64,000 nucleotides of DNA, from the NCBI GenBank assembly GCA_004194705.1, contig SADC01001006.1, positions 62,001 to 126,000 of the forward strand, read 5' to 3'. The stretch comes from Ditylenchus dipsaci. Its lineage: Eukaryota > Nematoda > Chromadorea > Rhabditida > Anguinidae. The position numbers were made by a program, and so were the translations under genes. The notes below the pieces were generated by a model, which had not been told where the DNA came from, did not search any database, and worked only from the letters and a program-made list of their open reading frames with translations. This document shows positions 56,953 to 64,000 of this stretch, piece by piece. The stretch's first letter is position 1. The number at the start of each line of letters is the position of its first letter.

Positions 56953-57028
56953 TTATCTGATTAAGTGGAATATTAACCTAAAACTGTGATAAAAATTGAA
57001 TTCACACAAGGTGTAGTCAAAAAATGAC

Positions 57029-57592
57029 CTTTAACACTCCCGAGGCCGATTGCAGGTTGGTATATTGCCGTGGAGAATTCGACGGAGAACACGGCTGTTG
57101 TTTTTTCTCCAGAAAAAGGGACTCTGAAGGTCAATACACCATGTTGAAAACAGAGCATATTTCAGACCATCATAAATTGATGTTTTTAGTTTGTTTTGCA
57201 TTTATCTGCAATATATAGCGAAAACTTATTTTCATGTTATGCGTCAAAATGGCCGCCCGAATCTCCTCTTTAAAAAAGTGTAGACTTCATTATTTATTGA
57301 TACAAAATGTGAAATTTTTGATAAAAAAAACGATTATGTCATTTTTTCAAAAGCGGTGTTTGTATTTAAGTTTGCAAAATTAAGTAAGCTACAGCCTTCT
57401 TTTCAGTGAACAGTTCATACCATTCGACAGAGAAGGAAAAACCGCACCAGAACATAGTTTCATTTGCAATAATAAAAGGTCTTGAGAGTGTCAAGCGACA
57501 GCCGCAAAGAAAGTCAAATAATTAATTAAATAAAAGTTTTGACAGAAATTTTTTTTCACTTTAAAAACCTGGAATTCTGACACTGAATTCGT
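57029..57592. repeat. Left part of a TTAACACTC-type repeat, otherwise AT-rich
   Basis: TTAACACTCCCGAGGCCG at 57031 and GAATTCGACGGAGAACACGG resemble the left end of the 62718-63294 MITE (TTAACACTCCGAAGGCCG). No matching right end was found nearby. GGAATTCTGACACTGAATTC at 57571 begins the foldback unit into which the next element inserted. Confidence 0.5.
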
Positions 57593-57600
57593 GTTCAGCA

Positions 57601-58064
57601 CAGTGTTTCCGAAACTCAAGGTCAAGGTTAACCTTGAGTTTAGTAAACTCAAGGTCGTTTTTCTCGATTTTTGTAGGAAAAATGGGCCTGAATTTTTTCC
57701 CTATCCGCTAAAGTCAAGATTTTGCGCTGAACAAAACGTACTTTTCCGAATTTCGAAATCTTTTTTTTAATGATATATAGCCATTTTTAGGCCGAAAATC
57801 ACCTTGAGTTTAGCAGAGTCAAAGTCAAGGTAAATTCAAGGTGATTTTCGGCCTAAAAATGGCTATACCTCATTTTAAAAAAAAGATTTCGAAATTCTGA
57901 AAAATACGTTTTGTTCAACGCAAAATCTTGACTTTAGGGGATAGGGGAAAAAATTCAGACCTATTTTCCCTACAAAAAATCGAGAAAAACGACCTTGAGT
58001 GTACTAAACTCAAGGTTCACCTTGAGTTCGACCTTGACCTTGAGCTTGAGTTTTGAAAACACTG
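57601..58064. mobile_element. 464-bp hAT MITE with CCTTGAGTTTA repeats
   Basis: The ends are CAGTGTTTCCGAAACTCAAGG and TTTTGAAAACACTG. The flanks GTTCAGCA at 57593-57600 and 58065-58072 are identical. ACTCAAGGTCAAGGTTAACC-type words fill the outer arms and the two halves mirror each other around 57817. Confidence 0.9.
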
Positions 58065-58160
58065 GTTCAGCATGGTGTATTTGCTTGAAAAACTGTTATC
58101 TCTGTTCATAACTCACTGTCAAATTTCGAATTCTGCTCGAGACAAGAAACATTTGATTAA

Positions 58161-61120
58161 CACTGTCATGCCCGAGTGTACCAAGTGAGGCTTCTGGTGC
58201 AGAATTTCACGGAGAACACGATAAGAAAAAGAACGAGGTCAAAAGGCTTCCTTTTTGACACTTTTCATGTGTTTGAAGGTAGCTAATTTTCGACCATCTG
58301 CACATACCTAATATTTAGGGTATTTATAGGTGGTACTTGCTCAAATTTATGTATCACCTGGGCGTGTAATATCTCAAAATGTAGCATAGGATCAGGGCTT
58401 TCTATTGCTCACAAAAGTTTAGCAAGAATAGAGAAGTTTGCAAAATAAATATTAAGTAATCCACTTAGGTTCAGGATCTGGAAATTCTCTGTTTCAGAAC
58501 TAAAATAGCTCTAACTTTCCGCACAGTCTTTTTTCAAGCAAAAACTCGAGCACATCTTGTTGCTCGAATGCAGAGCTACAAAATGAGCTTAAATTTGCCA
58601 CAAGTAAAACATAAAATACACGTCCCTTCAGTTAAAGACAAATTTTTATAGATGTTTTTTTTATCAAAATATCTGGCAAACATTGCTAATGACAGTCACA
58701 ACAATGCTTCGGATTCTGAATTGAACGGTGATCCTTGCAAGCTGGTTTTGACAGACAGAGCAGTGAAAGCGACTATTCTTAGGGCACTTGTAGCAGCGGG
58801 CATTGGTCTTAGACGAAGGTGTAGTTCTTGTACGCATTGGTGTGAACGTAGCAGTTGCCAGAGGAACTTCTTGAACAGTCTGATTTTCTTGGACGTTGCA
58901 TTTGGAACATAGAACAAGCGCAGTTGCATGTTCTCCGCAAACTGACTTTTCACATTTACTGCAGCTCATGATGTTCTTTCCTCTTCCTGATTTGTGGCAT
59001 ACATAGCAATGATTCACTTGAGCAGCAGATTCTTGTCCGGCTGCTTTATTTAGAAGGCTAAACTTTTTTGAACTTTACCAAATGTAAACGTGACTGGGAA
59101 GCCAACCTTTTATATGTTTGATCTATTTGTTGAAAGCCCTCGTTCATCCAGTGTTCCACAGAAGACCTTCGTTCTTTTTGCTCTCTCATCAACTGGTCGG
59201 CAAGTTGAAGAATAAAGCGCCTCCTTGTTACCCCTCCATCAAAAAGAACGTATCCGTCGAGAGCAGCAGCATCGCTTAAGTGCATAAAGAGACGAAGGGG
59301 CCAACGACGGACTTTTGGACTGTAAGCATAGCGACCACACATTTCATCAAAGATATCAACGCCAAACTTGTTTGAATTGTAGTCAGTAATCATTTTGGGT
59401 TTCCCGCTTGGATGAATATCATTTTGATGGTGTTTTGTTGAATACAGTAATACCCGCTTGGAACTTCGCGCTTGAAATATCAACAAAGTCTCTTGCTTTC
59501 GAAATACAAACTTGCATTTTCCGACCTGAAATATTTTTTTGAAGCGTTCTACAAGCCAAGGTCATACCTCAGTGGCCTTATTGACAAAATCTTCTGGATT
59601 ACCGGTGCGATTTTTTCGGATTGTCCCTAACAGTGAAGTCTTTTCATCCCACAGCTTTTGGCCAAGTTGAGCAGAAGTAAAGAAGTTGTCGGTAACTAGA
59701 GTTCGACCCTGGGACAAAAATTCTCGAGACAAGTTAAGAACGATCTAAAATAGGACAAATTATTTTATATAAAGCAATTCAACGCAGAATAGATAAAAAA
59801 ATACTTGACGAAGGTGGACAAATTTGTCGACATAAGAGCCTTCGGAATTCTTCAGCCGCTTCATCCTATCGTCAAAATGGATACATTTCATCAAGAATTG
59901 GTATCGGTTGCGAGAGAATGAAAGATGCGCATCTAGGTTTGTACGAATACAGAATTCGTTCTGAAATACAAAAGCTGACTCACCCAGCGATGAAGAGTAA
60001 GTTGTCGAAAAGATTTCATGGACATTCGAGATGTGAAATCCTGTAATTCCAAGCTTCAGCCAGAGTCCAACTAATGCTTTTATCTCAGCATCATCTGTTT
60101 CATAAGCAAATGGGGTACAGTTCTTTTGTTTCTCTTTATTGTTCCAATGCAACGAGTGATAGACAAATTGGTATTATCCACAACGCTAAAAACATTACAA
60201 AAGCCGTATAAAAAGTTATGAAAAAAAACTAACAGTTTGATCAAATCTGGCGAAAAGATGGCCAAAAAGGCTGCTTGTTCTGACCCATATGGAAGCTTGG
60301 AGCCAGTTTCTGATTGAAAACTCGTTGTTCCTTGCACTTCTTGAGGATGCTCCTTCTTCCACAGATTCGAATAATCGGTCTTGAAGCATTCGGCAACACA
60401 ATTTTGGTGAAGAAAGAAGTCGTCGTCTTTTTCATATTCATCTTCAGGCTCCACTTGTTCTTCTTCATAATCGCTGTCGGATAGGCTTTCTTCGGAGAAT
60501 TCATCAAGCGCATTACGGTCAGCAAGTCGATAAGCCATTTTCGAATCAATTTTTAGCAATCTGCAATTTGAAAAGGCTATAATGAAAAGGTACCAAGAAA
60601 ACAAATGGTTGCATGCTTATCTTATCAGTGTGTACAATAATCAAGATAAAAGATCATGTGGTTTGCAATTCAGTTCTTTCATGCAAGTTTAGGCTCATTT
60701 TGTAGCTCTGCATTCGAGCAACAAGATGTGCTTGAGTTTTTGCTTGAAAAAAGACTGTGCGGAAAGTTAGAGCTATTTTAGTTCTGAAACAGAGAATTTC
60801 CAGATCCTGAACCTAAGTGGATTACTTAATATTTATTTTGCAAACTTCTCTATTCTTGCTAAACTTTTGTGAGCAATAGAAAGCCCTGATCCTATGCTAC
60901 ATTTTGAGATATTACATGCCCAGGTGATACATAAATTTGAGCAAGTACCACCTATAAATACCCTAAATATTAGGTATGTGCAGATGGTCGAAAATTAGCT
61001 ACCTTCAAACACATGAAAAGTGTCAAAAAGGAAGCCTTTTGACCTCGTTCTTTTTCTTATCGTGTTCTCCGTGAAATTCTGCACCAGAAGCCTCACTTGG
61101 TACACTCGGGCATGACAGTG
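58161..61120 (-). mobile_element. piggyBac transposon, 2960 bp, with 439-bp terminal inverted repeats
   Basis: It starts CACTGTCATGCCCGAGTG and ends with the reverse complement, CACTCGGGCATGACAGTG. Both sides are flanked by TTAA (58157-58160, 61121-61124), the piggyBac target. The repeats 58161-58599 and 60682-61120 are nearly identical for 439 bp. The transposase lies between them on the minus strand. Confidence 0.95.
58664..60538 (-). pseudogene. piggyBac transposase, internally deleted
   Basis: Minus-strand exons: 60538-60234 (MAYRLADRNALDEFSEESLS, an acidic N-terminus), 60185-59805 (DDAEIKALVGLWLKLGITGF, RNRYQFLMKCIHFDD), 59744-59568 (GRTLVTDNFFTSAQLGQKLW, LLGTIRKNR) and 59525 on (MITDYNSNKFGVDIFDEMCG, KVRRWPLRLFMHL). 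A Cys-rich end (CYVCHKSGRGKN, CSKCEKSVCGEHA, CYKCPKNSRFHCSVC) follows. The Asp of VTDN and of GVDIFD are kept. The roughly 100-residue block with the first catalytic Asp, usually between the second and third exon here, is missing. Two frameshifts are present: near LSITR/LHWNN at the start of exon 2, and in the A6 run before the Cys-rich end. The element cannot make a complete enzyme. Confidence 0.88.
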
Positions 61121-61264
61121 TTAAATAATCAACGTTCGAATGAATGGTATTCGCTACTAGGGTCAAAAGTTCAAAATTAAAATTGTTTACACTTTTCCGA
61201 TTTTTTTTGGCTATATTGTATACTGCAATAGAGCTACATTTTTTCGACTACTGACTTGATTGCA

Positions 61265-61405
61265 GGCATGCCAACGGGGATAGGGGATAGGGAAAAAAAA
61301 TTCAGACCCATTTTTCATACAAAAAATCGAGAAAAACGACCTTGAGTTTACTAAACTCAAGGTTAATCATGAGTTTGACCTTGAGATTGAGTTTCGGAAA
61401 CACTG
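61265..61405. mobile_element. Truncated second copy of the CCTTGAG hAT MITE
   Basis: From GGGATAGGGGATAGGG on, the sequence follows the right half of 57601-58064 (AAAATCGAGAAAAACGACC, GTTTCGGAAACACTG). It is followed by GTTCAGCATGATCGATTT. Only the right end exists. Confidence 0.75.
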
Positions 61406-61407
61406 GT

Positions 61408-61607
61408 TCAGCATGATCGATTTCCTTATTAAATTGCTCTTAAAGCTTTACATGCACTTTCAAATTTTGAATTCCGCTCAAGACAATAATTATTTCAACA
61501 AATGTGAATTTTTCGTTTAAATATTTGTTGTCTTAAGCGGAATTCCAAATTTGAAAGTCCATTAAAAGCTTTAAGAGCAATTTAATGAGGAAATTGATCA
61601 TGCTGAA
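61408..61607. repeat. 200-bp foldback unit (TCAGCATGATCGATTTCC)
   Basis: TCAGCATGATCGATTTCC, AAATTGCTCTTAAAGC and AATTCCGCTCAAGACAA mirror GCTTTAAGAGCAATTT and GGAAATTGATCATGCTGA. It is the host sequence of the hAT MITE copies and related to the core of 62718-63294. Confidence 0.75.
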
Positions 61608-61609
61608 CA

Positions 61610-62245
61610 GGAAAGGTCTAAAATTACAGAAGATCGCTCTTGAAACCTAAAATTTCATTGATTTGAGATATGTGCAAGTTGAAAATATGCGTCTGTTTTG
61701 ACTGACTACGACCAGCCTTCTCTTGTGTAACTGTCTAATGCATTGATTGAAAAAGTCATGATATGCTTTAAAAACCTTTTTAAAACTTTTACTAACAATA
61801 ACTCGATAAACTCCATATTGACAATTACATTTAATAAACGTATAACCAAAAATTACCACCAGATTTATATACAAATAAGCGAATTTTCAATAGCAGTTAG
61901 GATAAAGCAAATTTGTGATTTACGAATTCTTCATTAACGAAACAGTAATTAATTCGAGTTGTCAACAACAATGATAATAATAACAAAAATGATTACACCA
62001 ATGAGTCTAGTAAAGGCAATGAAATATGCTGCTAGCATGAAAATAGTATTGCCAACCTCAAATATTTGCAGAAGATTGCAATATTATAAAATCTAATCTA
62101 TATTTTCCATAAATGGCTTTGGATTTAAAAAATGTTAAAAAAAGCTAACAAATGCTTAGAGAATATGAAAAAGACAATAACTGTTTATTAGCAAGGTTTA
62201 TAAGCGTTCACGTCGGAGCTGTGGAAGATAGGACAAAATATGGAT
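61610..62245. other. No supported gene
   Basis: Overlapping plus and minus ORFs at 61640-61940 lack motifs; the minus frame MEFIELLLVKVLKRFLKHIM is suggestive but isolated. The rest is AT-rich. Confidence 0.35.
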
Positions 62246-62247
62246 AC

Positions 62248-62331
62248 AGTCTACTCTCCATATAACATCGCTTCTGCGACAGGCGATTGGCGGTGTTATA
62301 TCGTAGTGGTGTTATATCGAGAGTAGACTGT
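62248..62331. repeat. 84-bp TA-bounded MITE
   Basis: TACAGTCTACTCTCCATATAA faces TTATATCGAGAGTAGACTGT, with GTGTTATATCGTAGTGGTGT inside. Confidence 0.75.
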
Positions 62332-62397
62332 GCCGGGTTTCAGATATTTTTTTCAGAAAGATGAGTTAGATATTTCGGTTTTTATCGTTTTTTGTAG

Positions 62398-62521
62398 GAT
62401 ATCAAAAATGACAGACTACCAGGAATCAACAGCCCTGGTTAACGTCTGTTTTATTCGTTTGGATTTTTGCTACATGGACAAGAACCAGAATAAATATGAC
62501 ATGATTTGCGTAGAAATTTAA
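62398..62521 (+). CDS. Possible last exon of an unidentified plus-strand gene
   Basis: After TTTTTTGTAG the frame reads ISKMTDYQESTALVNVCFIR, LDFCYMDKNQNKYDMICVEI and TAA. The composition is coding-like and ATG (MTDYQ) could even be a start. No upstream exon is certain; the preceding 80 bases are open too (KDELDISVFIVF). Confidence 0.3.
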
Positions 62522-62717
62522 TTTTTCGGTCAAAATAACAAACAAACTTATTTCCCGTTAGCGTAAGCGAAACGTAATAAGCGAAACGTCAACGCTTCAA
62601 AGCCACCACTAGTTATTGATGCAGAAGGAAGTTTGTCAAATTCATTCTTTCAATTTTTAAGAAATGTCCTACAAAACAGGAACAAGGACATTTTCAATAC
62701 ACTTTTAAAAAATATTC

Positions 62718-63294
62718 TTAACACTCCGAAGGCCGAAAAGCATTTTACCTAGTAGAAATCAGAATTTAACGCTGAATATGATGGTGCCGTTCTTTTCCGC
62801 TTAAATGATGGGTTAAGTAGGTGTAAAGGGGCCCAGAAGGTAACGAATTTTTGCAACACAAATTTCCCGTAAAAAATTTCCTACTTATGAAACCTTCAAT
62901 TCTGAGACCGGATTCGTGTTCAGCGTGATCGATTTGCTTATAAAATAGCTTTTGAAATTCTAAAGTCAGTTAAATTTCGATTTCCTCTCAAGACAATAAA
63001 TATTCAAATTTAAAAATCAAATGTTTATTGTATTGAGAGGAAATTGAAATTTGACTGACTTTGGATTTTCGAAAGCAATTTTATAAGCAAATCGACTACG
63101 CTGAACTCGAATGCGTGTCAGAATCAAAGGTTTCAATGGTGGAAAAAAAGTTAAGGGAAATTTATGTAGGGTTTCTAAATCCCTTTACACCTACTTAATC
63201 CATAATTGAAGCGCGAAGAACCGGCACCATCATGTTCAGCGTTGAATTCTGAGTCCAACTAGGTGAAAGTGTTTCCCGGCCTTCGGAATCTTAA
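62718..63294. mobile_element. 577-bp TTAA-bounded palindromic MITE (piggyBac-like)
   Basis: It starts TTAACACTCCGAAGGCCG and ends CGGCCTTCGGAATCTTAA. The arms mirror each other over more than 250 bp (GTTAAGTAGGTGTAAAGGG, CCGGATTCGTGTTCAGCG, CTCTCAAGACAATAAATATT). TTAA at both borders and the shared TTAACACT start suggest mobilisation by a piggyBac-type enzyme. Confidence 0.85.
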
Positions 63295-63381
63295 CAAACT
63301 TTGTTTTTGAAATACGAAAAACTTTTTAACTTGATGAACAACCATGCAGCCTTATTAGATCGAAAATGTTAAGATTAAAAA

Positions 63382-63612
63382 TTAGATAGACAAAGCATGC
63401 GGTTTCATTCTGCTACAGCCTTCACAAATCCACTCTAACCTAGTGTCTTTGTAGAACTCAGTGTAGGCTTCGTTCATCATCTTGGCACATTCCTGAACCA
63501 ATCGATTTTAGATTTCAAAAAATTTAAGATTAAATCTGGTCAAACTTACAAAGTGAAAAACCATTCCACATCCTTGTCCTATAGCTGTACATCTAATTCC
63601 CCTGTTCATCGG
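63382..63612 (-). CDS. Small Cys-rich protein with PHD-like metal-binding pattern
   Basis: Two minus-strand exons: 63612-63550 (acceptor TTTTAG, donor GTAAGT) and 63492-63382 (acceptor GTTCAG, stop TAA), joined in phase 0. From the ATG at 63609 it would be 56 aa. The sequence MNRGIRCTAIGQGCGMVFHF, ECAKMMNEAYTEFY, then LEWICEGCSRMKPHALSI has the spacing C...C, FHFEC and WxCxxC of the second half of a PHD-type zinc finger. Either it is a mini-protein or these are the last exons of a larger gene that continues beyond 63660. No family name is safe. Confidence 0.5.
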
Positions 63613-63764
63613 CTAAAACGCATTTGATTTACTTGAAATATTTGCGTATTAATATTTTCGGGTATAATCAGATTGACGCTTGTCCTACACCCTCGTTATC
63701 AACCTGTTAATTGAATGTCCAGAAAAAACATATTCAATTAAAAAAGTATAGTTGGCTGCAAGAT

Positions 63765-64000
63765 GGGCCCTATTCCACAACGGGAGGGTGGGGTGGTGGG
63801 CGAGTGTGTTTGTCTAGGTCCTCCATGCTGTTTTATTGTGATTTTTAAGCTTAGACGGACTTAAAAATGAACCTAACTTATATTTGACTCCGTCCTAAAA
63901 TACACTGCCCTACCCTTGCCTAAGCCTTATTCTAAAAAGTATTAAAAAAGACAAGGGGGACCCAGGTAAAACCATGGACCCTCAAGATGAATAGATGATC
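63765..64000. repeat. Copy of the GGGCCCTAT / CCTAACATAC foldback family, cut by the window end
   Basis: GATGGGCCCTATTCC, TTAGACGGACTTAAAAATG, GTCCTAAAATACACTGCCC, ACCCTTGCCTAAGCC and GACAAGGGGGACCCAGG match the family at 43386-43637. Confidence 0.7.

Overview
This window looks like transposon-rich nematode genomic DNA. It is AT-rich and eukaryotic, with small exons and GT/AG introns. Interstitial copies of TTAGGC, the nematode telomere repeat, occur. Nematode-type gene content is present: chemoreceptor-like 7TM receptors, a divergent F-box gene and a heparan sulfate epimerase gene. I cannot name the species. Nothing bacterial, plastid-like or CRISPR-like was seen.

Left part (1-13.5 kb). The last two exons of an unidentified acidic protein (1-557) are followed by a complete 19-exon gene for D-glucuronyl C5-epimerase (hse-5/GLCE, 2597-10960). 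All 19 exon phases join without a break and give 605 codons. Its introns hold several transposons: two hAT derivatives with perfect 8-bp target duplications, and a 2.5-kb foldback element carrying a decayed MULE-like transposase. A minus-strand, ubiquitin-like coding exon lies at about 13.4 kb.

Middle part (13.5-41 kb). This is mostly nested MITEs, foldback elements and minisatellites. Genes within it are a tiny two-exon RING protein (17115-17364, minus), an orphan Srsx-like GPCR exon (22300-22592, minus), a secreted Ser/Thr-rich protein of 199 aa (31374-32868, minus), the 3' end of an acidic protein (33784-33914, plus) and a dead pogo/Tigger-type transposase (36785-37180). A tandem array whose units end in TTAGGC repeats sits at 16248-16553.

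Right part (41-64 kb). A six-exon 7TM receptor gene (41069-44516, plus) lies tail to tail with a five-exon F-box gene (44956-50141, minus). A hAT element of 2622 bp (51224-53845) has inserted into an F-box-like exon on the minus strand. Further right are a deleted mariner, a hAT MITE, a piggyBac with 439-bp inverted repeats, a TTAA-bounded 577-bp MITE and a small Cys-rich two-exon gene (63382-63612, minus).

The most unusual theme is a set of hAT elements. Each is delimited by 8-bp target duplications and filled with its own short, often G/C-rich, repeated motif (GGGACGGGAC, GGCGCCGGCGCC, GGCGCGCCGAAAAT, CCGTCCTACG, CCTTGAGTTTA and others). Exon models were built by hand from reading frame, splice signals and family knowledge; no search was run.
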